From positions 19,268 to 83,267 of the forward strand of contig CAVGIM010000004.1 in the NCBI GenBank assembly GCA_963629575.1: DNA of 64,000 bases. The letters are read 5' to 3'. This document shows, piece by piece, positions 1-8,407 of the stretch (its first letter is position 1; every line of letters starts with the position of its first letter). Origin of the DNA: Hallerella sp963629575 (GTDB lineage Bacteria > Fibrobacterota > Fibrobacteria > Fibrobacterales > Fibrobacteraceae). The notes under the pieces were generated by a model, which made no database searches, was not told the DNA's origin, and worked only from the letters and a program-made list of their open reading frames with translations. A program made the translations under genes and the position numbers.

Positions 1-1261
1 AAATCCACATGGCGATAGCCGGAGAGACTATCAGCCTGTCCGCCAGGTTTTCGCCTCCGATGAGGCATACCCAGTAGAGCACGAAGAACGCGATGCTATA
101 GATGATTCCCGTTCCGATTCCTCCCTTTCGCGCCATGATCCCGAGCGGAGCGCCGATAAGGACAAAGACGATACAGGCGACGCTCGTGCTGAACTTCTTG
201 TGCACCTCGACCCAGTACTGCGCCTGGCGCTTTTTCTCGTTCAGGACCCGCTCCGAACTCCGATGGACAAAGCGCGCCCGAGTGCGTTCCGCTACCGAGA
301 CGTCCCGCAAGGCCCGGACATGACGAAGCGAATCCATCGGCAGCTTTCGGGAAAAATCCCTAGGGACTATCGAATCGCCAAATGCATGTTCCCGAAGCCG
401 GGAAAGATCGGGAAAGAGCGTTCCCCGGCTTTCCTCGACAATCCGCTTTTCGTTTTTCTTCGCTTCCTCGATGACTTCGAGCATCATCTCGACAGGCATT
501 TCCCGGTCGCTGCGATACTTGCGGTTGCGGCGTTCGAGACGATCGTTCACGTTTCTCACGGCAAAGTCCTCCGAAGAAAATCGGATGCGGAAGTAGTTCG
601 CCGGATCGTCCTTGTCCGCGATATGGTTTTCCCCGCTCTTGAGTCGAAGCATCAGCGTCGCGCCATTGTCCGCATAGTCCATCGTCGCGCTGTCCGCCAT
701 GACGATTCGCGGGGGTCCCTTTCCCTCCGTTTCGAAAATCTGGATTCCGTAAAGCGTTCCCGTCGAGGGGTCGATGCGCTCGACCCAGAGCTGCACTCCC
801 GGAAACTGCGTCGTCAGTTTTCCCGCATCGATAAAGGCATGGGGCTTCTTGCGCGAGACGGCGCTCATCAGTTCCACGGACCTGTGGTTCGCTTCGGGCA
901 GAATCCAGTTGTTGAAAAGGATCAGCAGTTCCGAGATCAACACCCCGACGAGAAGCACCGGGCGCATGATCGACAGCGGAGAGACGCCGGCGGCCTTCAT
1001 CGCCGTAATTTCCTGGTCACCCGAAAGCCTGCCGAAAGCCATCAGGCACGCGACAAGAACGGCCATCGGAATCGAAAGGGAAAGCATCCAGGCGATGTTC
1101 AAGAGAAAGATTTCGAGAACGGTCGATGCGGGGAGTCCCTTGGATAGGACGTTATCGAGAATCATGACTAGAAAATCCACGACAAACAGAAACGTGATGA
1201 CAAACAGCGCCAGGAAAAAGGGCGCAACATGTTCCTTCAGCACGTATCGCACAAGAGTCAT
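1..1261 (-). CDS. LptF/LptG-family lipopolysaccharide export permease (C-terminus cut by window edge)
   Basis: The minus strand is open from an ATG at 1261 through the left edge, giving about 420 residues without a stop. It begins MTLVRYVLKEHVAPFF and then has hydrophobic helices near residues 15-36 and 45-75. A periplasmic domain follows (about 120-330), and two more helices after it include IVFVLIGAPLGIMARKGG. This helix, jellyroll, helix layout with the PLG near the third helix is that of the YjgP/YjgQ family. These permeases form LptB2FG, which extracts LPS from the inner membrane. LptF and LptG cannot be told apart here. The gene is divergent from the bamD-like gene across about 70 bases. 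It is partial, so the last helices are missing. Confidence 0.9.
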   Translation of the reverse strand, partial: MTLVRYVLKEHVAPFFLALFVITFLFVVDFLVMILDNVLSKGLPASTVLEIFLLNIAWMLSLSIPMAVLVACLMAFGRLSGDQEITAMKAAGVSPLSIMRPVLLVGVLISELLILFNNWILPEANHRSVELMSAVSRKKPHAFIDAGKLTTQFPGVQLWVERIDPSTGTLYGIQIFETEGKGPPRIVMADSATMDYADNGATLMLRLKSGENHIADKDDPANYFRIRFSSEDFAVRNVNDRLERRNRKYRSDREMPVEMMLEVIEEAKKNEKRIVEESRGTLFPDLSRLREHAFGDSIVPRDFSRKLPMDSLRHVRALRDVSVAERTRARFVHRSSERVLNEKKRQAQYWVEVHKKFSTSVACIVFVLIGAPLGIMARKGGIGTGIIYSIAFFVLYWVCLIGGENLADRLIVSPAIAMWI

Positions 1262-1332
1262 AGACGTTTTCTAGATTTGTTTTTGCTAATTTAGAAACAT
1301 TGAAAAAGTTCCATCACAGCCAACACGGACCA

Positions 1333-2214
1333 ATGCGCACAAACAAACTCTTTCCGATTTTTGCCATTCTTGCCATTTCCGCATTTTTGCTCTCCGCCTG
1401 TTCTTCGAGCGAAGGCGGCGGAGACAGGACCCAGATGTGCAAGAACCGCTTCGACGCAGCCGACAGGGAGTTCCAGGCCGGTCACTATAGCCGGGTCAAG
1501 GGACCTCTCGAAGAAATCCTGAACCTGTGCATCGGAACGGGATACATGGAACAGACACAGTTCCTCCTTGCGGAAAGCTACTTTCACCTGGAAGAATGGC
1601 TCGAAGCCCGCGGCGAATACGGCAGCTTCGCGAACAACTTTCCCAGTTCCCCCTTTGTCGAGACCGCCGAATTCCGAAAGGCCGTTTCCGCATTCAATAT
1701 CGAATACAACATCGACCGCGACGAGACCAACACGACGCTCGCGATGCGCGACTTCGAAAAGTTCGCCTCGAACTACCCGGAATCCCCGCTCATCGATTCC
1801 GTGAACCACTACCAGAACCTCCTGCTCGAACGCCGGGCCGAACGCGACTACCGGGTGGGAAAGCTCTACCACAAGCTCGGGCATCCGCAATCCACGGCCA
1901 TCTACATGAAGGAGTTCCTGGATCTCTACCCGAAAAGCAAGCGACGTCCCGAAGCCCTGGCCCTTCTCGTGCAAAGTTACGCGGAACTCGACCAGTTCGA
2001 AACGGCTAGATTCTATCTGGACAACTACGGAAGCACCGTTCCCGACAGCATCCAGAAACGCGTTGGCACGGTCAAGTCCCAGGAGCGCTACATCGAAAAA
2101 CTGGAAAGCAAGTTCCAGAAGCGCATCGAAAAGGAGCAGAAGGAAAAGCTGCTCGCCAAGGAAGAAGCACGGGACGAAGCGGAAGCGCACCCCGACGACG
2201 AGGACGAGGATTAG
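1333..2214 (+). CDS. bamD: BamD-like outer-membrane assembly lipoprotein (TPR)
   Basis: A 293-residue lipoprotein. The start was placed at the ATG at 1333 because MRTNKLFPIF leads directly into a signal peptide with lipobox LLSAC (Cys about residue 23). An in-frame ATG at 1300 would put a charged extension in front. The mature part holds TPR-like helical pairs with phrases such as FLLAESYFHLEEWLEAR and FASNYPESPLIDS, typical of BamD/YfiO, which bridges BamA in the beta-barrel assembly machine. The C-terminus is strongly charged, rich in Lys and Glu and ending in EDED. The next gene starts two bases after the stop, so the two are probably cotranscribed. A generic TPR lipoprotein is the alternative. 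Confidence 0.8.
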   Translation: MRTNKLFPIFAILAISAFLLSACSSSEGGGDRTQMCKNRFDAADREFQAGHYSRVKGPLEEILNLCIGTGYMEQTQFLLAESYFHLEEWLEARGEYGSFANNFPSSPFVETAEFRKAVSAFNIEYNIDRDETNTTLAMRDFEKFASNYPESPLIDSVNHYQNLLLERRAERDYRVGKLYHKLGHPQSTAIYMKEFLDLYPKSKRRPEALALLVQSYAELDQFETARFYLDNYGSTVPDSIQKRVGTVKSQERYIEKLESKFQKRIEKEQKEKLLAKEEARDEAEAHPDDEDED

Positions 2215-2215
2215 C

Positions 2216-3019
2216 TTGAAGCGCATTCTCTTCGCATTTGTCGCGCTTTGCGCCTGTGCCTTCGCCGCGGAAACGGGCCGCCCCCCAAACGCCGGGGGGA
2301 ACCCATCTTCGGACGCCGAAGACCGTAGCGTTCTTTCCTTTTTCGTCCAACCGTCCATTTCGTTTCTAGGCTTTGACAACCGGGACAAGTTCCAGGCCGA
2401 AGTCGATACGATCTATGGCCACTTTCGGGCACAGGCCTTGACCAAGGCGGAGAGCAGCTACGTTTCCAGGCAGGACTTTCAAAAGGTGAACTTCTGCTTC
2501 CCGATTACCGCGGGATTGCAGCTCCAGTGGCGAAGCGGACACTTTGTCAGCGCGGGATTCGGCTACATCTACGACAACGAATCGGTCGTCGTCACGGACA
2601 GAAAGGACAAGATCCACAATTACAGCTACACGCTCCAGGGATTTCCGCTTTATCTGGAATATCGCGTCGCCCTCCCGGAGAACCTGATTTCCATTTCGAA
2701 CGCGAGTCTTTTCAGCGTATCGCTTCGCTGGTACTGGATGCTTCCCGGAACGGAAATCTATTCGAGCTGGGGACATCTCGACGCAAGCGAATCCCTCCTC
2801 GGAAACGGATTCGGGATAAGCCTCGGCTACCTGGTGACCACCTGGAAGAACATCCACATCTACGGTGATATCGGATATTCGAGGATTATCGTCCATGCGG
2901 ACGAACCGTTCTCGAAAGTCGTTCCAGACAGCGATTCGGACAAGGCGAAATGGGACCTCGGCGGTCTCCAGCTGCAATTTCGCTTCAGTCTGGGAGTCGT
3001 CAATCGGGCAAAAGAATGA
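2216..3019 (+). CDS. Predicted outer-membrane beta-barrel protein, TTG start
   Basis: About 267 residues from a TTG at 2216. That start sits one base after the bamD-like stop and is preceded by GAGGA. It yields MKRILFAFVALCACAFAAE, a clean signal peptide, whereas upstream ATGs lie inside the previous gene without one. The mature protein alternates aromatic and polar residues (FVQPSISFLGFDN, SAGFGYIYDN, YGDIGYSRIIV), as in a small outer-membrane barrel, and its last strand ends LQFRFSLGVVN. No family was recognised. Its position behind the bamD-like gene fits an envelope role. The stop overlaps the next start as ATGA. Confidence 0.7.
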   Translation: MKRILFAFVALCACAFAAETGRPPNAGGNPSSDAEDRSVLSFFVQPSISFLGFDNRDKFQAEVDTIYGHFRAQALTKAESSYVSRQDFQKVNFCFPITAGLQLQWRSGHFVSAGFGYIYDNESVVVTDRKDKIHNYSYTLQGFPLYLEYRVALPENLISISNASLFSVSLRWYWMLPGTEIYSSWGHLDASESLLGNGFGISLGYLVTTWKNIHIYGDIGYSRIIVHADEPFSKVVPDSDSDKAKWDLGGLQLQFRFSLGVVNRAKE

Positions 3020-4548
3020 TTTTTTCTCCCGACTACGCGGAAATCCACTACAAGTTCAAGCTTCCGTGGTCACTTCTCTACCGAAAGGAACCGGAAATCA
3101 TCGTCGATGCGCCTTTCCAGACAATTCCGGGAGAAAACATCCGGCTGTTTGTCGTTGTCCGCGAAGCGAACCGCTTTCCCGTCACCCTGGAAACCCTTTC
3201 CGCGACATTTTCCGCGGACGGATTTCGGGAGAAGAGGACTCTGGACATTCGGCAAAAAATCGCCGAACCCTTTCGCTTCGTTCCCTTCGATTGCGGAAGC
3301 CTTCCCCCCGGAGAATACGAGGTCGAAGCCTCGGTAGAAGTCTCCTTCGGAAAAAGGAAGAAACGGATTCGACGATTCAACCTGACCGGGCTGAAGAAAT
3401 CGCCGCTTCGCGTTTGCGTTCTAAAAGAGGAAATCCCCAAGCCGAAGGGCTTTATCGCGGGAGATGTCCATGCGCACACGCACTATTCCGCGGACCCGGT
3501 CGAATTCGGGGCGTCTCCTGCCGTCTTGCAGCAGGCGGCAAAGGCTATCGGGCTGGACTTCGTCTTTTGCACGGACCATTCCTACGACTTCGCGTTCCAG
3601 GCAAGCGACTACATGATCCGGGCAGACGCCAAGGCCCGCTACGCGGCGCTCCGAAAGGAAATTTCCGAATTGCCGAGCTATCCGCAAATGATCGCGGGCG
3701 AAGAGATTTCCGCGGGAAACTCGCAGGGAAAAAACGTCCACCTGCTTTTGCCCGGGCACCCGACATACGTTCCCGGAGAAGGCGACTGCGGGCGCAAATG
3801 GCTCGACAATCTTCCGACGCTCTCCATTTCGCAAATCGTCAAGAGGACTTCGCTCCCCTGCTTTGCCGCGCATCCCAAGGAAACGATGGGAAAACTCGAA
3901 CGATTCGTCTTCAACCGGGGCGATTGGGAAGAGTCGGACTTGCAGAAAGAAAGCGAAAGCCCGATTCGCGGTCTGGAATTTTGGAACGGATCGCGCGACA
4001 GCGGGTTTGAACGCGGGCGAAAATTCTGGATTTCGGAACTCGAAAAGGGAAACTTCCTGCTACCGCTTGGCGGAAACGATGCGCACGGCGATCTCAACGA
4101 ATACACGGGCGTAAGGATTCCCCTGCTGAAGCTCAAGCGTTCCCGCTCGCATGTCTTCGGCTATGTGCGAACCGTCGTCCAGGGCGATGACGCGATGACC
4201 GCATTCCAGGGAAAGAACCTATACGTTACCGACGGTCCCGCGCTCTGGTGGGAACGCGAACGGAACGAGATCCTTTTTCGTTTCAAGAGTTCGGCGGATT
4301 TCGGCGCGCTCCAAAGCATGAACGTATTCGTCCAGGACCTATCCGGCAAGCGCGAACGACCGCTCGAAATTTCGCCAAAGAGAATTTCCGGTTTCGAAGC
4401 GACATGCCGAATTTCCCTGCGGGATTTTCGATACGCCCGCGCCGAAGCGGAAACGGATTCAGGCCGCTTTGCGCTTACAAGCGCCTGCCCTGCGCAGCGA
4501 GATAGCGTTCATACAGAAACATCGCGACCAGATTCTTGCTGTCGATAA
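3016..4548 (+). CDS. PHP-domain metal-dependent hydrolase
   Basis: A 510-residue protein starting at the ATG at 3016, which overlaps the upstream stop. An N-terminal beta-rich region (about 1-140) precedes the PHP motif GDVHAHTHYSADP (about residue 155), where the HxH metal ligands are visible. CTDHS follows about 40 residues later, then AGEEIS, CFAAHPKE and GGNDAHGD, which supply further PHP ligands. PHP enzymes cleave phosphoesters such as histidinol phosphate or nucleotides. The extra N-terminal domain means the substrate cannot be guessed. The last 74 bases overlap the 3' end of the convergent NUDIX gene. Confidence 0.75.
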   Translation: MIFSPDYAEIHYKFKLPWSLLYRKEPEIIVDAPFQTIPGENIRLFVVVREANRFPVTLETLSATFSADGFREKRTLDIRQKIAEPFRFVPFDCGSLPPGEYEVEASVEVSFGKRKKRIRRFNLTGLKKSPLRVCVLKEEIPKPKGFIAGDVHAHTHYSADPVEFGASPAVLQQAAKAIGLDFVFCTDHSYDFAFQASDYMIRADAKARYAALRKEISELPSYPQMIAGEEISAGNSQGKNVHLLLPGHPTYVPGEGDCGRKWLDNLPTLSISQIVKRTSLPCFAAHPKETMGKLERFVFNRGDWEESDLQKESESPIRGLEFWNGSRDSGFERGRKFWISELEKGNFLLPLGGNDAHGDLNEYTGVRIPLLKLKRSRSHVFGYVRTVVQGDDAMTAFQGKNLYVTDGPALWWERERNEILFRFKSSADFGALQSMNVFVQDLSGKRERPLEISPKRISGFEATCRISLRDFRYARAEAETDSGRFALTSACPAQRDSVHTETSRPDSCCR

Positions 4549-5197
4549 ACCTCTTGCCGGCTTCTTCGTACGGCATCACGACGGTTTTTATCCACTCGTT
4601 TTCGTTCGTGTATTCCTGGTTGCGACCGTCTAGGCGACGCAATTCGTCGAGCGTTACCGTTCTCTCGATGGCATACAGGCGAATGCGTTCATCCAAAAGG
4701 CCACAGCTTCCGGCGTGCCCATCCAGACCGCCATCCGCGTAAAATCCGGTGAGGTCTATCAGTTCTTCGTCATCCGCGTCAATCATCGCTTCTTCCTTCA
4801 ATTCGGAAAGAGCCACCTTGCGAAAATCCGAGGACCAGTCGAGAATTCCCGCGGGAATTTCGAGCGATTCCGGTTCCGAAATGGCAAAGCGCGGCTGGCG
4901 AACGAGCAGAAGATAGGGTTTACCCTCCGCGCGAAGAACGACCAGTACGCCGACGGCGTTCCCCCGCACAAGGACAATCCCGTGCACAGGCTTCCCGTCG
5001 GGAAGCGTCGCTGTCGCCGTGAGCTTGATAAACAGCGGCGAGTGGTTTCCAAAACGAAAATCCACCGACGAAAAATGGATCTTCGACACGATGAACTTTT
5101 TTTCCGTCCGCGAAAGCCATGTCCTGAAAAGCGACGATTCGAGAACGGCCGCACGATCCGCTTCGGCGATTTCATCCGAAAAGCCGTATTCGATCAT
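4475..5197 (-). CDS. NUDIX hydrolase with a non-canonical Nudix box
   Basis: A 240-residue protein. The start at 5197 gives MIEYGFSDEIAEAD and an ATGA overlap with the pdxA stop; a longer form would run into pdxA. The central region PYLLLVRQPRFA then SLEIPAGILDW and ALSELKEEAMID aligns with a Nudix fold, resembling ADP-ribose or sugar-nucleotide pyrophosphatases that carry EIPAG before the box. The box departs from the GX5EX7REUXEEXGU consensus: the first Glu and the Arg read as Ser and the late Gly reads as Met, while the EE pair is retained. Metal-binding competence is therefore uncertain. It is translationally coupled to pdxA. Confidence 0.75.
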   Translation of the reverse strand: MIEYGFSDEIAEADRAAVLESSLFRTWLSRTEKKFIVSKIHFSSVDFRFGNHSPLFIKLTATATLPDGKPVHGIVLVRGNAVGVLVVLRAEGKPYLLLVRQPRFAISEPESLEIPAGILDWSSDFRKVALSELKEEAMIDADDEELIDLTGFYADGGLDGHAGSCGLLDERIRLYAIERTVTLDELRRLDGRNQEYTNENEWIKTVVMPYEEAGKRFIDSKNLVAMFLYERYLAAQGRRL

Positions 5198-6228
5198 TTT
5201 GCGTTCCTCGTCAAGATATCGGCGAGTTCCAGCGCGTCGATGAGGGAATGTTCGTCCGCGATCCCCTTCCACGCGATATCGAATCCCGTCCCATGGTCAA
5301 CGCTTGTCCGCACCACGGGAAGTCCAAGGGTCGTGTTGACCCCGCAGGTTTTCCGTTTCTTGCCCAAATCGAAAAGCATGGTCTTGGTCACCACGTGCCC
5401 CTGGTCGTGATACATGGCGATTACGCCGTCAAAGGTCCCCGCCCGCAACTGCGGAAAGACGACATCCCCGGGAAGCGGCCCCTCGGCGCGAATCTTCTTC
5501 TTGCGAAGCATCTTCACCGTCGGAGCGATTTCGTTGATTTCCTCTAGGCCAAAAAGTCCGCCTTCGCCCGCATGGGGATTGATGCCGGCAACGCCGATTC
5601 TAGGCGATTTCAGCTTGCGATACTTCTTTAGAAACTCGTTCAGAAGGACGGCCACCTTTTCGATGCGTTCCCGCTTGACCAGATCGCAGGCGTCTCGCAG
5701 GGAAACGTGGGTGCTCACGTGCGCAACGACCCACTTTCCATGGACAAGACACAGAACGGGATGCGGATCGCCGCACATTTCTCCGATGAATTCCGTATGT
5801 CCCTGGAATTCGGGAACGGTCTTTTCGACCGATTCCTTGCAAAGCGGTGCGGTCACGATAGCCCGAGCGCGCTTTAAGAGGCAGAGGGCGGTCGCCGTAC
5901 GCACCCATCCGATACTCGCCCGGCCGGCTTCCCTTGTAATCTTTCCCGGCTGCACCTTTTCTTCAAAGTGTACGCCTCCATCGATAACGGGAATTCCAAG
6001 CTTCGCGATGTCAAGAACCGCTTCCGGGGAATCGGCAAGTACCAGGCGTTTCTTGATTTTCAAGAGCTCCGCCGCTTTCTGCAAGACAGGCAAATCGCCG
6101 ACGATCGCCATCGGGGTCTTGATCTTCCGACAGGCCTTCAGATAGGCCTTGATCGAAATTTCCGGGCCGACTCCATTCGGGTCGCCCATCGTAATCAGGA
6201 GAGGGATATTCTTGTCATTCTTAGTCAT
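5194..6228 (-). CDS. pdxA: 4-hydroxythreonine-4-phosphate dehydrogenase
   Basis: A 344-residue protein, normal for PdxA. It opens with ITMGDPNGVGPEI, the family hallmark, and carries FQGHTEFIGEM, GINPHAGEGGLFG and MYHDQGHVVTKT. The last two hold His residues that bind the metal and phosphate. PdxA oxidises 4-phosphohydroxy-L-threonine in DXP-dependent pyridoxal-phosphate synthesis. Paralogues acting on D-threonate or D-erythronate phosphate exist, but they usually sit beside a DtnK-type kinase and none is present. The 5' end overlaps the upstream lipoprotein gene by 8 bases and the 3' end overlaps the NUDIX gene, so these three genes form an operon. Confidence 0.93.
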   Translation of the reverse strand: MTKNDKNIPLLITMGDPNGVGPEISIKAYLKACRKIKTPMAIVGDLPVLQKAAELLKIKKRLVLADSPEAVLDIAKLGIPVIDGGVHFEEKVQPGKITREAGRASIGWVRTATALCLLKRARAIVTAPLCKESVEKTVPEFQGHTEFIGEMCGDPHPVLCLVHGKWVVAHVSTHVSLRDACDLVKRERIEKVAVLLNEFLKKYRKLKSPRIGVAGINPHAGEGGLFGLEEINEIAPTVKMLRKKKIRAEGPLPGDVVFPQLRAGTFDGVIAMYHDQGHVVTKTMLFDLGKKRKTCGVNTTLGLPVVRTSVDHGTGFDIAWKGIADEHSLIDALELADILTRNAK

Positions 6229-7342
6229 TTTTTTCCTCGTCTAGTCCGACGGAGGCGCCTTTCCACGCTTGCAGAAGCGTATCCGCAAGCACGGAATCCA
6301 GGATTTCCTCGCCGGAGTCCAAGTTCAACAGGAGCCATTCCGAGTTCGCCGCAGGCCCGCAAGAAGGTTCGTCCGCCGCAGGGACAAAGAGCGTATGGCT
6401 TGTCACGAAGTAGCGACCGGACGTGACAAGGCCCGAAAACTCCCCGTGATCCAGGCTAGCGCACTTCGGGATTTTTTCCACATAGAAGAACGTCGAATAC
6501 CATGTCGTGTCCAAAAAGTCATAGACCGAATCGCTCAGCGCCGTCGAATCGTTTTTCCAGTTCGAAGAAAGGCAAAAGACCAGGGAATCGTCCTTGCAGG
6601 TTTCCCGGACGGCGACAAGATTCGTATCGGTTGCGGACCACAGGGAAAGCCAAAGCGTATCGGGAACGGTTTCGCACGAATCGTGGATTTCCGCGCAGAC
6701 GGACTTCATCAGGCGATAGGCGAAGGAATCCACAAGGACGGAATCCGCCCGCAAGAGAATTCCCGCCGAATCGTTCGATGTTCGCCGCGGCAAAAGATAG
6801 GGATCGCCGAATGCGGAATCGAGATAGACGGAAACGCTTTCCGCAAGGAAAGTTCCCCGGCGAACCCAGATGGAATCCTTCAGCGTCAAGGAAGCCGCGG
6901 AAGACGTGTCCGGCGATTCCGAAAAGAACTCGTTGTGCGCGTTTCCTTCCACGCGAATCTCGCGGACATTTTCCCAGCTTTCCGAAAACGGTATCCGAAG
7001 GACCGTATCCGGTCGAAAAAGCGGTTGCGGACAATCGGTAATCCCGGTATTTCCGAGAGCGAGCTTCACCGAAAGCGTCAGGACAGAATCCTCCGCATAG
7101 ACCTGGAAAAGCTCGATTTCCTTCAAGAAGCAGTTGCCGAAGGTCCACATGCTGTCTAGCGAAAGTTCGAGCGTATCGCCCTGGATGTGAAAGCGGTTTC
7201 CGGAGTCCAGCTGCGCGTGGAGTACGTAGCCGTAGCCACCGACAGGAAAATTGTCCGGATAGATGGAAATCGGACCATCGTCCGACTCGGCGCAGGAAAG
7301 GAGAATCCAGGAAAAAGACAAGAGAAGGAATAATCGCCACAT
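6221..7342 (-). CDS. Predicted lipoprotein of unknown function
   Basis: A 373-residue protein with a short signal peptide MWRLFLLLSFSWILLSC (lipobox LLSC, Cys 17). The mature part is acidic, rich in Asp and Ser, with many beta-strand-like stretches and several Cys, and it has no recognised domain. The ATG lies directly against the ~120-bp dispersed repeat at 7343-7462. Read on the minus strand, that repeat supplies AGAGG about five bases before the ATG, so it may provide the ribosome binding site. The 3' end overlaps pdxA by 8 bases. Confidence 0.7.
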   Translation of the reverse strand: MWRLFLLLSFSWILLSCAESDDGPISIYPDNFPVGGYGYVLHAQLDSGNRFHIQGDTLELSLDSMWTFGNCFLKEIELFQVYAEDSVLTLSVKLALGNTGITDCPQPLFRPDTVLRIPFSESWENVREIRVEGNAHNEFFSESPDTSSAASLTLKDSIWVRRGTFLAESVSVYLDSAFGDPYLLPRRTSNDSAGILLRADSVLVDSFAYRLMKSVCAEIHDSCETVPDTLWLSLWSATDTNLVAVRETCKDDSLVFCLSSNWKNDSTALSDSVYDFLDTTWYSTFFYVEKIPKCASLDHGEFSGLVTSGRYFVTSHTLFVPAADEPSCGPAANSEWLLLNLDSGEEILDSVLADTLLQAWKGASVGLDEEKND

Positions 7343-7462
7343 GGGAACCTCTAAAAATTGCCTTGGTCAAGAATATTTGCGCGCGACCAGGCGAAGGCAA
7401 AAATGACGAACCGGCGCGAAGCGTCGCAATCAAATTTTTGAAAATCGAATTCTAGAGGCGAC
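7343..7462. repeat. Dispersed intergenic repeat, copy A (~120 bp)
   Basis: This element fills almost the whole gap between the lipoprotein and the M23-like gene. It starts GGGAACCTCTAAAA and ends GGCGAC, as does copy B (23994-24112, 119 bp). The core at 7396-7426 matches copy B at 24050-24080 with 29 of 31 bases. By eye a stem TGGTC (7364-7368) with GACCA (7385-7389) can form, with GCC/GGC outside it. The two ends are imperfect inverted repeats sharing CCTCTA. Confidence 0.7.
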
Positions 7463-7468
7463 CACATA

Positions 7469-8407
7469 TCAAAATCCCAGTTCCCGGCGAAAACGTTCGA
7501 CATCCTGCAAATCCGCTACGCGAGCATCCTTGCGGAAATCGTCCCAGCGGACAAAGCGACCGTTGCGCAAGATTTCCAGAAAGAAAACGGCGCTGTCGCT
7601 CGGAGCGAGATATCCCAAAGGTTCGCTAGCCAAGACTTTCGCCCCTTGCCGAATGTCCGGCGAAATCCGAAACAGTTCCGACACCCGCGAAAAGACGTTT
7701 CCTCCGTGATTCAGGAGGATTCCGTAGCCGCTCGAATCCCGGGCAACCGAGACCACTTCCGCCGGAAGAATCGGATAGACCGGAGCTTCCCCGATTCCCA
7801 TGAACAGATCCTTCACCAGCAGGTTTTCACGACCCTCGAAATCGAAGTCCGCGACAATCGGAAGAGCCGCACCCTGGAGAGGATCGTGAGGACACGCTCC
7901 CGGAAACCGGCAACCGTCGGAACGGACCCAGGCATACGAGGAATCGGCAAGCATCGGGTGAAAAATCCACGACACGGAAGAATCGGACTGCACGCCAAGG
8001 ACTTTTGGCTTTCCGAATTCCAGCGAATCCGCAATCCAATGGACGCAAAGCGGAAACTTCTTTTCGATTCCGCTCGCCGCATAGCGGAAAAGGGCGTTAT
8101 CCGGCAAGTTCGCGACATCGGAAGCTCTCTTGACTGTCCAGGAACACTGGACAAGCATCCCCCGTTCCAAGGCGAAAGCGTTTCCGCCAAAAGCCGCACA
8201 GGCTTCGCGCCACGGTTTCGCAAACGGGTCCGGATTTTCCTTCGAAAGCTCGCGAACCTTTTCCACGTAACGGTACGCCTTCTGGACGGCACCGCTCGCA
8301 TAGACCGCATACACGAGCAAGAGTACTAGCAGACTCCGACCGATAGGAATGCGACGTCTCGGTTCCCAGCTTTGCCTTTGGGTCCTGTATTCGCGAAAAG
8401 GTTCCAT
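7469..8407 (-). CDS. Membrane-anchored protein with degenerate M23 (LytM-like) domain
   Basis: A 312-residue protein from the ATG at 8407, chosen because it shares a base with the stop of the STAS gene (TAATG) and gives MEPFREYRTQRQ followed by a single transmembrane helix (SLLVLLLVYAVYA, about residues 25-40). The C-terminal third (PAEVVSVARDSSGYGI, LLNHGGNVFSRVSELF, KVLASEPLGYL) follows an M23/LytM fold. In active enzymes the equivalent of the SELF segment usually carries a catalytic His, which is missing here, and no upstream HxxxD is obvious. It is more likely an EnvC/NlpD-style activator or scaffold in the periplasm than a peptidase. Confidence 0.65.
   Translation of the reverse strand: MEPFREYRTQRQSWEPRRRIPIGRSLLVLLLVYAVYASGAVQKAYRYVEKVRELSKENPDPFAKPWREACAAFGGNAFALERGMLVQCSWTVKRASDVANLPDNALFRYAASGIEKKFPLCVHWIADSLEFGKPKVLGVQSDSSVSWIFHPMLADSSYAWVRSDGCRFPGACPHDPLQGAALPIVADFDFEGRENLLVKDLFMGIGEAPVYPILPAEVVSVARDSSGYGILLNHGGNVFSRVSELFRISPDIRQGAKVLASEPLGYLAPSDSAVFFLEILRNGRFVRWDDFRKDARVADLQDVERFRRELGF

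Noticed and set aside
1300..1332. Upstream in-frame ATG for the BamD-like lipoprotein
   Set aside because: It would place eleven charged or polar residues ahead of an otherwise normal lipoprotein signal peptide.
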